The notes under the pieces were generated by a model that saw only the letters and a program-made list of their open reading frames with translations, ran no database searches and was not told the origin of the DNA. Below, in pieces: positions 8,981-18,179 of a stretch of DNA of 64,000 nucleotides (its first letter is position 1; the number at the start of each line of letters is the position of its first letter). The position numbers and the translations under genes are program-made. The stretch spans positions 62,001 to 126,000 of the forward strand of contig NZ_AHIL01000038.1 of the NCBI RefSeq assembly GCF_000241525.1, given 5' to 3'. The DNA is from Comamonas testosteroni ATCC 11996. Its GTDB lineage: Bacteria; Pseudomonadota; Gammaproteobacteria; Burkholderiales; Burkholderiaceae_C.

Positions 8981-11460
8981 CTCTGAGCGAACCCACCAGC
9001 CGGCTGGACCGGTTTATTGCATCCACAGCACGCTGGCTGATCTCGTGGAGCAAGTCCATCGTCGTGCTGACGCTGATTGCCACGGCACTACTGGCTGTCT
9101 CGGCCATGCGTACGCACCTGGATCCGGGCTTCAACAAGTTGATCCCCATGCGTCATGAGTACATGACGGCATTTCTCAAGCATGCAGCCACCTTCTCGGG
9201 CGCCAACCGCATTCTGGTGAGCGTGGAATGGAAGGGCCGGCAAGGCGATATCTATAACAAGGAATTCCTCGAAGCACTGCGTGGCGTGACGGACGAGGTC
9301 TTCTTCACCCCAGGCGTCAACCGCGGTCAGGTGTATTCGCTGTTCACACCGAACGTGAAATACATCGAGATCACCGAAGACGGCTACGTGGGCGAGGTGC
9401 TGATTCCTTCACGCTTCGAGGCCAACGAACAAGGCCTGGCCCAGGTACGCTCCAACGTGGCCAAGTCCGGTCAGATCGGCTCTCTGGTCAGCAACGACCT
9501 GAAGTCCGCCATGGTGCGCGCCGACCTGCTCGAGGTCGACCCAAAGACTGGAGAAAAACTCGACTATCACAAGGTTGCGCAGCGCCTGGAAGAGATCCGC
9601 AGCAAGTTCGAAGGCAAGGACATATCCATCCACATCATTGGTTTTTCCAAGGTACTCGGCGATGTGATGGACGGCCTGACCACCGTGATGACCTTTTTTG
9701 CCATCGCCTTTGTTATCACGGCCATCATGCTGCGCCTGTACACCAAGTCCACCAACATCACGGTGGTCGGCCTGGCAGTGGCACTGCTGCCTGTGATCTG
9801 GCTGCTGGGAATTTTGCCGCTGATCGGCTACGGCATCGACCCCATGTCGATCCTGGTTCCCTTTCTGATCTTCTCCATCGGTGTATCCCATGCCGTGCAG
9901 ATGACCGGAGCCTGGAAGCATGATGTGCGCGCCGGCCTGAGCTCCAGGCTGGCCGCCGAGAACGCGATTCGCAAGCTGGCCATTCCTGGCGCTCTGGCGC
10001 TGCTGACCAATGCTCTGGGCTTCATGGTCATCATGCTGATCGACATCCCCATCGTGCACGAGCTGGGCGTGACCGCCTGCATGGGCGTGCTGCTGATGAT
10101 CATCACCAACAAGGTGTTCCTGCCCGCAGTGCTGGCCAATTTGCGCCTGGAAAAAAAGGCCATGCAAGCCCCCTCCTCCTCCGCCAACGGCCGTAACCCC
10201 ATCTGGTGGAAACTGTCGGCACTGTCCGAAGGCAAGCCCGCAATGCTGACTCTGGTGGTGTCGCTGCTGCTGCTGGCCGCCGGCACCTACGAATCGCGCA
10301 ATCTGCTGACAGGTGACGTGGGCACGGGCGCTCCCGAGTTGCGCGCCGAGTCGCGCTACAACCGTGACAACGACACCATCATCGGCAGCTACTCCATAGG
10401 CATGGACGTGCTATCCGTCTTCGTCGAAACCTCCAACCTCGACGAAGGCTGCCTTAACTGGCAGGTGATGAACGCCGTGGAGCGCTTTGAATCGCGCATG
10501 CGCCGGGTTGACGGCGTGCAATCGGTCTCCAGCGTCTCCGGTCTGGCCAAGATCGCGGCGTCCAGCAACAACGAGGGCAACCCCCGCTGGGCAGCTCTGC
10601 AGCGCACCGAAGCCGCATTGCGTTCGGGTGCCAAGGCACTTTCTCCCGATCTGGGCCTGAACACCGAGGGCTGCAAGGTCATCAATCTGCAGGTCTTCCT
10701 CAAGGACCACGAAGGCGCCACGCTGACCCATGTCGTCAATGAAGTGCGTGGTTTCATCGCTGCAGACAAGACGCCCAACGTCAAGTTCCTGCTGGCTGGC
10801 GGCAACGCCGGCGTGGCGGTCGCGACCAACGAGGCCGTGGAACATGCCGAAGTGCAGATGCTGGGCTCCATCTTCGGCGCCATCACGCTGCTGTGCTGGC
10901 TGACCTTCCGCAGCTGGCGCGCCGTGCTGTGCATCGTCGTTCCCCTGGCCATCGTCTCCATACTCTGCAATGCCTTGATGGCCATGCTGGGCATTGGCCT
11001 GAAGGTCCCTACGCTGCCAGTCGTGGCCCTGGGCGTAGGTGTGGGTGTGGACTACGGCATCTACCTGTTCGAGAGCATGCAACACGAGCTGCGCGAGCGA
11101 GACATCACGCTGCGCGAGGCCTTCTATGAAGCCATGCGCCAACGTGGCAATGCCGCCATCTTCACAGCGCTGACCATGTCCATAGGCGTGGGCACCTGGG
11201 CTTTCTCGGCACTGAAGTTCCAGGCCGACATGGGCATCTTGCTGGCCTTCATGTTCCTGGTGAACATGCTGGGCGCGATCTTCCTGCTGCCTGCCATGGC
11301 CTACTGGCTGAATGTGGGCGCAGCGGAAGCCAGGGCACGCGTCAAGCGCCTGCAGCGGCAACCCAGACATGCCCATGCTGCAGGCAGCGCCGGCGGCATC
11401 AGCCACGCAGGCGGCATGCTCAAACCCGAACCCCAGTCATCCGTGAACGGAAAAGTGTGA
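8977..11460 (+). CDS. RND/MMPL-family transporter
   Basis: 827 residues with the RND layout: TM1 near residues 24-44, a large periplasmic domain, a five-helix MMPL block (about 225-385), a second TM (about 415-435), a second loop and a second MMPL block (about 625-790). It belongs to the hydrophobe-transporter branch (MmpL/HpnN-like), not the drug-efflux AcrB branch: no fusion-protein or outer-membrane partner genes are adjacent. It overlaps the Ycf48-like gene by 4 bp and the following SnoaL gene by 1 bp, so the three are translationally coupled. Likely role: moving steroids or acyl intermediates across the inner membrane; direction unknown. Confidence 0.85.
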   Translation: MTLSEPTSRLDRFIASTARWLISWSKSIVVLTLIATALLAVSAMRTHLDPGFNKLIPMRHEYMTAFLKHAATFSGANRILVSVEWKGRQGDIYNKEFLEALRGVTDEVFFTPGVNRGQVYSLFTPNVKYIEITEDGYVGEVLIPSRFEANEQGLAQVRSNVAKSGQIGSLVSNDLKSAMVRADLLEVDPKTGEKLDYHKVAQRLEEIRSKFEGKDISIHIIGFSKVLGDVMDGLTTVMTFFAIAFVITAIMLRLYTKSTNITVVGLAVALLPVIWLLGILPLIGYGIDPMSILVPFLIFSIGVSHAVQMTGAWKHDVRAGLSSRLAAENAIRKLAIPGALALLTNALGFMVIMLIDIPIVHELGVTACMGVLLMIITNKVFLPAVLANLRLEKKAMQAPSSSANGRNPIWWKLSALSEGKPAMLTLVVSLLLLAAGTYESRNLLTGDVGTGAPELRAESRYNRDNDTIIGSYSIGMDVLSVFVETSNLDEGCLNWQVMNAVERFESRMRRVDGVQSVSSVSGLAKIAASSNNEGNPRWAALQRTEAALRSGAKALSPDLGLNTEGCKVINLQVFLKDHEGATLTHVVNEVRGFIAADKTPNVKFLLAGGNAGVAVATNEAVEHAEVQMLGSIFGAITLLCWLTFRSWRAVLCIVVPLAIVSILCNALMAMLGIGLKVPTLPVVALGVGVGVDYGIYLFESMQHELRERDITLREAFYEAMRQRGNAAIFTALTMSIGVGTWAFSALKFQADMGILLAFMFLVNMLGAIFLLPAMAYWLNVGAAEARARVKRLQRQPRHAHAAGSAGGISHAGGMLKPEPQSSVNGKV

Positions 11461-11918
11461 TGCAGACCGCAACAAGCACGCTGGAGCAGGTTCTTCTTGA
11501 ACATGCTCTGGCCCAGACCCTGACCCGCTACGCCACGGCCTGCGACACACGCAACTGGGACTTGCTGCAGCAGGTGTTCACACCCGACTGCAGCACGGTC
11601 TACGGTGGCAGCTACATCTGCGAAGGGATCGCCAAGGTCCGCCGCATGATCAGCACCCACCTTGACGGCTGCGGCCCCACCCAGCACCTGCTGGGCAATC
11701 TGGAAGTCGATGCCAGCGACCCGCAGCGCCCGCTCAGCAGGATTCAGGTGCGCGCCGCGCATCAAGGTCTGGGCCAGCGCGGTCATCTGCGCTACGACGC
11801 CATCGGCCTCTATGAAGACGAATGGGTAAGGCTACCCGAAGGCTGGCGCATCCAGAAGCGCAGCATGACGATGCTGCTGGAGATTGGCGATCGCAGCGTG
11901 CTGCAACCCGCCGCCTGA
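11460..11918 (+). CDS. SnoaL/NTF2-fold protein, possible steroid dehydratase or isomerase
   Basis: 152 residues from the ATG at 11460, which shares a base with the RND stop (TGATG). A GTG 3 bp upstream is also possible. It is a SnoaL-like cone fold. Tyr24 and Asp29 (RYATACDTR) and His76 (TQHLLGN) resemble the Tyr-x4-Asp and His of bile-acid 7-alpha-dehydratases (BaiE, Hsh2). A fourth acidic residue expected about 23 residues after the His is not seen (Ala). So it could be a steroid dehydratase, an isomerase or a non-catalytic relative. The context of a bile-acid cluster favours the first. Confidence 0.65.
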   Translation: MQTATSTLEQVLLEHALAQTLTRYATACDTRNWDLLQQVFTPDCSTVYGGSYICEGIAKVRRMISTHLDGCGPTQHLLGNLEVDASDPQRPLSRIQVRAAHQGLGQRGHLRYDAIGLYEDEWVRLPEGWRIQKRSMTMLLEIGDRSVLQPAA

Positions 11919-11940
11919 GCTGCCACACGCCATCAATAAA

Positions 11941-11970
11941 GCCGCGCGGCCATGCTGCGCGGCTTTTTTT
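11941..11970 (+). terminator. Terminator of the Ycf48-RND-SnoaL operon
   Basis: GCCGCGC (11941-11947) pairs with GCGCGGC (11957-11963) and seven T's follow, 22 bp after the SnoaL stop. Confidence 0.9.
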
Positions 11971-12040
11971 GTTTCCGCACGACTCAATTGCTAGAAGCCT
12001 ACGGTTCATGAAAAAGAACTTCAGGCAAATTTGACACTTG

Positions 12041-12065
12041 AAAAAGGCCAGCATTTGCTGGCCTT
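12041..12065 (-). terminator. Terminator of the exported hydrolase gene
   Basis: AAGGCCAGCA (12044-12053) pairs with TGCTGGCCTT (12056-12065). On the minus strand the stem is followed by T's. It lies 22 bp beyond the hydrolase stop. Confidence 0.8.
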
Positions 12066-12087
12066 CCTGTTTCCCGCCGAGTCCTGT

Positions 12088-13191
12088 CTACTGCTCGAAC
12101 TTTACCTTGAGAAACTGCAGCAACTGCTTGCCGGCCAGACTGCGTGCTGTTTCATCGCGTCCGGCGATATAGCCGACCTTGACGCAGTCCCCCAGCGCTT
12201 TGCCGCTTTGCACCCGAATCCTGTAACGCGTCTGGCGATCGGACTGGGCCCCGGCGGGAATCAGCGGCTGGCCATTGAGGACGGGAAAGTCCTTGTCGTT
12301 GAACTCTATCGTGCAGCCGGCCAGGTAGGGACGATTCGTCATCTCGCGTGGCTTGTCGCTCTCCCAATCATGGCCGGCCCTGGCATAGACCACGGTACTG
12401 ACTTCGGAGCCCGCCTCACGCAGGATTTTTTCCTGCTGAGCACAGGCCACCAGATCATTCGATGCATCCTCCCCTGCTCTGAAGCTGAGCAAGGGCGAAC
12501 CCGTGGTCTTGCGGGACTGAAGCAGCGCATAGCAAGGCCCGTAAAAGTCCACATGCAAGGCAAAGGGCTGGATGAAAGGCGCCAGCTTGTCGCGAATGCG
12601 TGCATCCAGGCTCATGCGTGCCGCAATTCCGCCCTTGGAAAATCCCATCACCCCGATACGCCAGCCATCGATGGCGGGGTGCTTGTTCAAGGCCTTGAGT
12701 GCGGCATAGGCATCGGCCACGGCATCGAACTCGGAGGTCCCCATGATCTTGAGCGCATACGGCATGTCTTCACTGATGCCACGCGGCTTGAAGTTATCGA
12801 CCAACAGCGCAGCTATGCCGTTGTCAGCCAGCATCTGGGCCGTTTCGCTCTCGCGTCCGGGAATGGCCCCCGCGCCACCTGGCAGGACAACCATGGCCGG
12901 CACCTGCTTTTTTTCGCTGGCCCCCTTGGGCAGGTACAGCTTTCCCATACCCATGGTTGCCTCTGCCTTGGCAGGCTGGCTGAGCAGCACATCAAGGTCA
13001 TACGGGCTGCTGGACTTGAAGCGGATATCGCCCTGTGTATCACCATGCAGCTCCGTAGGAGCCATCAAGGGCGCCACCTTGGGCAAAGGAGGCAAAGCAT
13101 CGAACAGATGCTGTCCTGATGCCGCACTGCTCATCAGGCTCAGGGCTGCTGCTCCCATAGGGGCCACCCATTTTCCGGTCAGTATTTGCAT
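12088..13191 (-). CDS. Exported dienelactone-hydrolase-like alpha/beta hydrolase
   Basis: 367 residues. An N-terminal signal peptide (to about residue 26, SAASGQ) precedes an alpha/beta-hydrolase core. The nucleophile elbow GFSKGG gives the Ser; the likely acid is in RAGEDASND and the His in ARAGHDW. This is the dienelactone hydrolase/prolyl-oligopeptidase-like group. In the periplasm it could cleave an ester or conjugate before uptake. Isolated by terminators on both sides, so a monocistron on the same strand as DUF1302/DUF1329. Substrate not predictable. Confidence 0.75.
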   Translation of the reverse strand: MQILTGKWVAPMGAAALSLMSSAASGQHLFDALPPLPKVAPLMAPTELHGDTQGDIRFKSSSPYDLDVLLSQPAKAEATMGMGKLYLPKGASEKKQVPAMVVLPGGAGAIPGRESETAQMLADNGIAALLVDNFKPRGISEDMPYALKIMGTSEFDAVADAYAALKALNKHPAIDGWRIGVMGFSKGGIAARMSLDARIRDKLAPFIQPFALHVDFYGPCYALLQSRKTTGSPLLSFRAGEDASNDLVACAQQEKILREAGSEVSTVVYARAGHDWESDKPREMTNRPYLAGCTIEFNDKDFPVLNGQPLIPAGAQSDRQTRYRIRVQSGKALGDCVKVGYIAGRDETARSLAGKQLLQFLKVKFEQ

Positions 13192-13212
13192 TCGCTTGCG
13201 CCCCTTTCAAAC

Positions 13213-13240
13213 ACAAAAGCCCGGAGAGCCGGGCTTTTGT
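13213..13240. terminator. Bidirectional terminator hairpin
   Basis: ACAAAAGCCCGG (13213-13224) and CCGGGCTTTTGT (13229-13240) form a perfect 12-bp stem with AGAG loop and A/T flanks. It ends the DUF1329-DUF1302 transcript 22 bp after the DUF1302 stop. Confidence 0.9.
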
Positions 13241-13262
13241 GGTGTTGGCTCGTTGGTGTGGT

Positions 13263-14786
13263 TCAGAACGAGTACTTGGCGGTAACAGACAGTTGGTCGC
13301 GGTCGGCCAGCGGACGTGCACGCAGGGAATCGGCAGAAGGATTGCCCAGGTAGTTGATGTAGGCTACGTTGATCGAGAAATTGCTCTTGCGAACAAAAGT
13401 CGCGCCAATGCTCAACCGGCTGTCGCTCTGGCCGCCGCCGAAGGTGCCGACCAGAGAGCGGCCGCGCAGTTGCGACTGATAGCTGATGGGGATGCTCAGA
13501 TCCCAGCCTTCGAAGATGCCGGGATAGCCCAGCGTCAGGGTCGCACCGGCCACCAGGGAGTTGCGGGTCTTGAAGCTCAGGTTATCGGTAGAGCTGCCAT
13601 CGGCCACACTGATCACGCGAGAGCCGGAAATTTCGGCAGCCAGGGACATGTCGTCCGCGATACCTGTGCGTCCGATATTGAAGATACCGCCGACGTTACC
13701 CTGCACCACATCGCCACGCACCGCCACACCATTGCCGTTGAGCACTGGCGTACCCTTGCGATAGCTGGCTTCACCAAATGCAGAGAACTTTCCGAAGGTC
13801 GTGCTGACCGTCGTTCCCAGCATCTTGATGTCGTCGAAATAGCGAACCTGGTAGCCAGTCGGTATCGCGCCGTTCATGTTCACGACCAGCGAGGGAGTGC
13901 GGTCGTTGTAGTTCAGGTAGTACAGGCCGACTTCCGTCTCGTCGGTGACGCGATAGCGACCGCCGATGCCCCACTGGCCCGAGCTGCTGGGACGGATGTC
14001 ATTGCCGCGTCGCAGGCCTCGGCAGGTCGCGCCGTTGTAGACACCCAGGCAGGAGGCGCCGGGACCCAGGGCATTGCTGGTGCTGGTGTACATGCCGGGA
14101 GCAGGCAGCAGCGTCTCGTGGAAGCCGAACTGGTAGTGACCCAGCAGCGAGAGCTTGGGACTGACTTCCAGCGAAGCAGAGATCTGATCTTCCGGCAGAA
14201 GGATTTCCTTGACCTCAGCGCCAGGCGAAGCGGCCTTTGCCGCATCGCTGGGGCCCTGGGCCGCAGCGATATTGGCAAAGTACATGGACTCGCCCCAGTT
14301 CACCACCTGCTTGCCCAGACGCACCGTGGCACGGGTCTCTCCCATGTTGAAGCTGGTGTAGGCGTAGGTATCCAGAAGGCGCGAATATCCGCCGCCATAG
14401 CGCTTGGCAGCAGAGTTGAACTCGTCCACGGGACCGGCCGTGCTGATCGGACCCTTGTTGTCGTTACGCTGGTGGTAAACGTCGTCGTAGAAAGTACTGG
14501 CATTGAGCACAAAACCGCTGTCACCCTTGGACAGCTTGCTCTCCCAGACAGCGCCCAGGCGATTGGCCGTCAGCGCACCCTTCTTGAAGTTGTTGTTGCC
14601 GTCCGTGTTCAGCACCGGAGATGGGTTGTCCAGACGAACACCCAGGCCATAGCTCACGTTCAGGCGCCAGTCGAACTTCAGACCATCGCCCAGATCGACA
14701 GTCTCCCCCGCGTGCACAGCACCCATACCCAGGGACAGCAGCGCCGCCACTGCGATGGGAGTGAGTTTCTTCATATTGTTTTTCAT
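13263..14786 (-). CDS. DUF1302 outer-membrane protein
   Basis: 507 residues with a signal peptide (to about Ala30, GAVHAGE) and a long run of alternating beta segments ending in SVTAKYSF, an outer-membrane barrel terminus. DUF1302 proteins are paired with DUF1329 in many degraders of steroids, terpenes and long-chain esters. Here it follows the DUF1329 gene by 23 bp. Probably a porin-like channel for the hydrophobic substrate; this is inference from family and context. Confidence 0.85.
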   Translation of the reverse strand: MKNNMKKLTPIAVAALLSLGMGAVHAGETVDLGDGLKFDWRLNVSYGLGVRLDNPSPVLNTDGNNNFKKGALTANRLGAVWESKLSKGDSGFVLNASTFYDDVYHQRNDNKGPISTAGPVDEFNSAAKRYGGGYSRLLDTYAYTSFNMGETRATVRLGKQVVNWGESMYFANIAAAQGPSDAAKAASPGAEVKEILLPEDQISASLEVSPKLSLLGHYQFGFHETLLPAPGMYTSTSNALGPGASCLGVYNGATCRGLRRGNDIRPSSSGQWGIGGRYRVTDETEVGLYYLNYNDRTPSLVVNMNGAIPTGYQVRYFDDIKMLGTTVSTTFGKFSAFGEASYRKGTPVLNGNGVAVRGDVVQGNVGGIFNIGRTGIADDMSLAAEISGSRVISVADGSSTDNLSFKTRNSLVAGATLTLGYPGIFEGWDLSIPISYQSQLRGRSLVGTFGGGQSDSRLSIGATFVRKSNFSINVAYINYLGNPSADSLRARPLADRDQLSVTAKYSF

Positions 14787-14809
14787 GATGAGTCGCTCGT
14801 TGATAAAAC

Positions 14810-16189
14810 TTAGTTGCCCACGTTGCGTGCGGCTTCGGGCGTGAACATGGCGGGGGTCAGGTCACCCTTGTTCAGAATGGGTCCCTTAGGACGTTCCTGG
14901 AACAAGTTGTAGCCCAGGTACCCACCGGAATTGAGGTCGTGATAGAAGGAAGTTCCTGCGTGCCAGGCCTTGATATCGGGCGAGTAGTAATAGTTGATGA
15001 ACGCGTGCTGCCACAGCTGGCCACGTGTGTCATACATATCGGATGCCACGGCCTGGCCGGTATCCTCGTCAACGAACAGCACACGCTTGCCATAGACATG
15101 GCGGAAGCCTTCCTTGAGCGTGCCTTCCACGACCCAGACTCTGCGCAGCTCGTAGCGCATGAAGTCAGGGTTGGCGTGCCCCTGCTTGAGCAGGTCGGCG
15201 TACTTCACCGTGGGCTGGTGAATCTTGAAGTTGTTGGCGGGGATATACATCTCCCTCTTGCCCAGCAACTTCCAGTTGTAGCGCTCCGGCGAGCCATTGG
15301 CCAGGCGATCGGAGTCAATCGTCAGCTTGCCGCCGGTGCCAGGCATGGGCTGGTCGAAGCCGTACTCGGGCACCTGGCGCACGCGGCGTGTACCGGGGTC
15401 GTAAGACCATGCCAGACGCTTGTCCTTGGCAAAGTTCACAGGTTCAACCGTGTGGGTCACACCACCCTTTTCGCGCTCTGGAGCCAGCACACGAGTGCGG
15501 CTATAGGCCATCACACCTTCCACAGGCTTGCCAAGGCTGGAGGGCAGGTTGTCCAAGCTCAGATTGATGTTCTCCTGGCGACCCCAGGCAATGGAGCCAT
15601 CAGACATCACATTCGCCATATCGCGAACAATGTACTCGTTGTAGGCACGTGTGGGCAGCAGGTTGTTCCAGATCACTTCCAGGCCGGTCTTGGGAATCGG
15701 GAAGTTGATGGCTCCCAGGCTTCCCTTGATGCTGTTGCCGTCGGGATTTACCTCCGATTCCAGTGCGTTCTTCTTGGCAACCGCACAGACTTCATCGGTG
15801 TAGCGGAAGTCACGATGACCCTTGTAGACCTGAATCTGCATGGTCTTGGGGTACTTCTTGAACATGGCTTTCTGGCCGTCGCTGAGCTTGTCCCCGTACT
15901 TGTCAACGTTCTCAGCAGTGATCACCGCAATCGGCTTCTCATCGGCATAAATGTCCACGGGGTGCTTGCCGGTGGCTTGCACATGAGATACACCTGCGGG
16001 GGCGCCTACCCACTTGCCGGTGAACTCAGGGATCGTGCCGTCCTTGTTGCCAGCCTTGATGGCACCCACGCATGTCAATTCCTTGCCCAGCTGCTCTGCC
16101 TCGTTCGCCGGTACCTTCGCCCATACCGACGTCGCTACCATCAAACCCACTGCCGCGGCGAGTGGAGTCTTGGCTGTCACAAACTTCAT
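14810..16189 (-). CDS. DUF1329 periplasmic protein
   Basis: 459 residues with a signal peptide (to about residue 24, SVWAKV) and the DUF1329 domain throughout, a LolA/LolB-like fold thought to bind lipophilic ligands. First gene of the DUF1329-DUF1302 pair. An AGGAGAC ribosome site precedes the ATG. A degenerate regulon palindrome lies 127 bp upstream. Likely carries substrate between the outer-membrane DUF1302 barrel and the inner membrane; no direct functional evidence is visible. Confidence 0.85.
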   Translation of the reverse strand: MKFVTAKTPLAAAVGLMVATSVWAKVPANEAEQLGKELTCVGAIKAGNKDGTIPEFTGKWVGAPAGVSHVQATGKHPVDIYADEKPIAVITAENVDKYGDKLSDGQKAMFKKYPKTMQIQVYKGHRDFRYTDEVCAVAKKNALESEVNPDGNSIKGSLGAINFPIPKTGLEVIWNNLLPTRAYNEYIVRDMANVMSDGSIAWGRQENINLSLDNLPSSLGKPVEGVMAYSRTRVLAPEREKGGVTHTVEPVNFAKDKRLAWSYDPGTRRVRQVPEYGFDQPMPGTGGKLTIDSDRLANGSPERYNWKLLGKREMYIPANNFKIHQPTVKYADLLKQGHANPDFMRYELRRVWVVEGTLKEGFRHVYGKRVLFVDEDTGQAVASDMYDTRGQLWQHAFINYYYSPDIKAWHAGTSFYHDLNSGGYLGYNLFQERPKGPILNKGDLTPAMFTPEAARNVGN

Positions 16190-16315
16190 CTCTGTCTCCT
16201 AGGTTCTAGAACTTATTTTTGGCGGGTGCTACAAACGAGTTGCATTGCCTCGCATCGCCCCATTGGTTTTGCCGTTTGCAGGCAGTTGCATACTGCGTCA
16301 GCAGGCCTCTTCAAC

Positions 16316-16332
16316 CATCGTCTGAGTTGACT
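16316..16332 (-). promoter_or_regulatory. Regulon palindrome copy upstream of DUF1329
   Basis: Minus strand AGTCA-actc-AGACG-ATG followed by GTTG; 127 bp before the start. An ACCCTAG element, also seen near other copies, lies just beside it at 16340-16346. The rest of the 282-bp gap holds only the next gene's terminator. Confidence 0.45.
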
Positions 16333-16389
16333 ACTGACAGACCCTAGCGACCTAGTCCACATGGGTCACATCAAGCGCTTCCCCGAATG

Positions 16390-16426
16390 AAAAAAACCTG
16401 CTGGTGCACGAAGCAGCAGCAGGCTT
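16390..16426 (-). terminator. Terminator of the 11-gene side-chain operon
   Basis: CCTGCTG (16397-16403) pairs with CAGCAGG (16417-16423); on the minus strand seven T's follow. It lies about 45 bp beyond the last gene of the operon. Confidence 0.75.
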
Positions 16427-16471
16427 TCGGAGCGTGATCGGGAAAGTCCTAGGACCACCCGATTCCGTACA

Positions 16472-18178
16472 TCAGGTCAGCAGGTGAGCGCACTCCTTGC
16501 GAATCGATGCCTTGAGCATCTTGCCGGCGGGATTGCGAGGCAAAGGCTCCGCGCGCACAACGATTCGACTGGGAACCTTGTAGCCCGCCAGACGCTGTGC
16601 CACGAACTCGCGAAGCAGCTCGGGAGTAACCTGACTCCAGGACTTTCCAACCACCACGGCAACGACCTGCTCGCCCGTGACCTCATGTGGCATGGAAAAC
16701 ACCGCGGCCTCCTCCAGCGCCTCATGCTGCAGCAGACAGGCCTCGACCTCCGCCGCGGCAATCTTTTCTCCGCTGCGGTTGATCACGTCCTTGATGCGAT
16801 CGACGATGGTCAAAAAGCCTTCATCGTCCAGAACGCCTATGTCGCCGGTGTGGAACCATCCGCCCTGCATGGCCTTGGCGGTGGCCTCTGCATCACCGCA
16901 ATAGCGCTCCATCAGGGTCACGCCACGCAGCCAGATCTCACCGGGCTCGCCGATAGGCAAGGCTGTGCCATCCAGGTCTGCGATTCGTACCTCGATGATG
17001 GGCGACAGCACCCCCGAGCTGCGCGGATGCGCCTCGAACATGCGCCCCGAGCTGCCTGCACAGACGCCATTGGATTCAGTCAGACCAAATCCAATGCCCG
17101 ACATGCGCCCCTTGAACTTGGCCAACACCTCATCGATCAGGCGCGGGTGCAGGCCCGCTCCGCCAAAGCCCACGCCGGAGAGGTTGCCAGAGCTTTCAGG
17201 CAGCTCGAAGCCGGGCAGACCAATGAGCTGCTGCACCATGCTGGGCGCACCATTGAACTGCGTGACCTTTTCCTTGCGAATCAGCTCCACTGCCTTCTCA
17301 GGCTCCCAGCGGTGAATGAATATCAGACGGCGGCCATGGCGCAGGCTGATCAGCAGCTGCGCATGCAGGCCGCTGACATGAAACAGAGGAACTGCCGACA
17401 AGGTCGTGGGCTGCAGCTGTCGCGCCATGATGGCGGCGATGGCGTCCGGCGATGTCATGGCCGCCACTGCACCGATGAAGTCGATATTGAAGATGCCCTG
17501 GCACACTGCGCGGTGGGTGGATTCCACGCCTTTGGCACGGCTGGTGGCGCCCGATGTGAACAGAATCAGCGCAGGCTCATCGGCACTGAGCTGCGGGGAC
17601 ACGAAGCCGTCATGACCGCCTGCGATCAACTCCGCCCAGCTGATATCGCCCCCCTCGCCATCCACCACCACCGTCTTGATGGCCGTCTGCGCAATGGCCT
17701 GGCTGATGCGAGCATGGCGGTCCGCATCACAGATCAGCATCACCGGCCGGGTGTCCTCCAGATTGGCCATCAGCTCGCTGCTCAGGCCAAAGCTGTTCAA
17801 AGGCACCGGCACTGCGCCAAGCAAGGCCGTGGCAGCAAAAGCCACGGCCCATTCGGGACGGTTGCGCATGGCTATGGCCACACGGTCACCGGACTTGAGA
17901 CCGCGCTGCTTTTGCAAGCGACTGGCCAGCGCATCGGCTGCTGCAAAGAACCTGTCAAAGGTCCATCGATCCTCGCCATAGACCATGAACTCGGCCGCAC
18001 CATGAACCCGGCCGGCATCGATTACCTGTGCCAGATTCTGAAAGGCATTGCGATAGGCTGCCACGCTGCGTCCATCGGACAGCGTGACCTGCTGCACTTC
18101 AAAAGGTGCGCCCGGCGAAGTCAGCTGCGCACGAATGTTCCTGATCTTTTCACCCATGGAAACCAAGGCATCGCTCAT
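16472..18178 (-). CDS. AMP-forming acyl-CoA synthetase
   Basis: 568 residues with the ANL signatures: ATP loop LFTSGATSRAKG, GFGLTESNG, the hinge region TGDIGVLDDEG..IVDRIKD and the C-terminal catalytic Lys in NPAGKMLK. It activates a carboxylate to its CoA ester. Last gene of the minus-strand run; its start is 1 bp after the stop of the acyl-CoA dehydrogenase at 18180. As one of three ligases in the window it may act on a particular side-chain length, by analogy with FadD17/FadD19 and the steroid-CoA ligases of Pseudomonas Chol1. Specificity not readable. Confidence 0.85.
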   Translation of the reverse strand: MSDALVSMGEKIRNIRAQLTSPGAPFEVQQVTLSDGRSVAAYRNAFQNLAQVIDAGRVHGAAEFMVYGEDRWTFDRFFAAADALASRLQKQRGLKSGDRVAIAMRNRPEWAVAFAATALLGAVPVPLNSFGLSSELMANLEDTRPVMLICDADRHARISQAIAQTAIKTVVVDGEGGDISWAELIAGGHDGFVSPQLSADEPALILFTSGATSRAKGVESTHRAVCQGIFNIDFIGAVAAMTSPDAIAAIMARQLQPTTLSAVPLFHVSGLHAQLLISLRHGRRLIFIHRWEPEKAVELIRKEKVTQFNGAPSMVQQLIGLPGFELPESSGNLSGVGFGGAGLHPRLIDEVLAKFKGRMSGIGFGLTESNGVCAGSSGRMFEAHPRSSGVLSPIIEVRIADLDGTALPIGEPGEIWLRGVTLMERYCGDAEATAKAMQGGWFHTGDIGVLDDEGFLTIVDRIKDVINRSGEKIAAAEVEACLLQHEALEEAAVFSMPHEVTGEQVVAVVVGKSWSQVTPELLREFVAQRLAGYKVPSRIVVRAEPLPRNPAGKMLKASIRKECAHLLT

Positions 18179-18179
18179 C

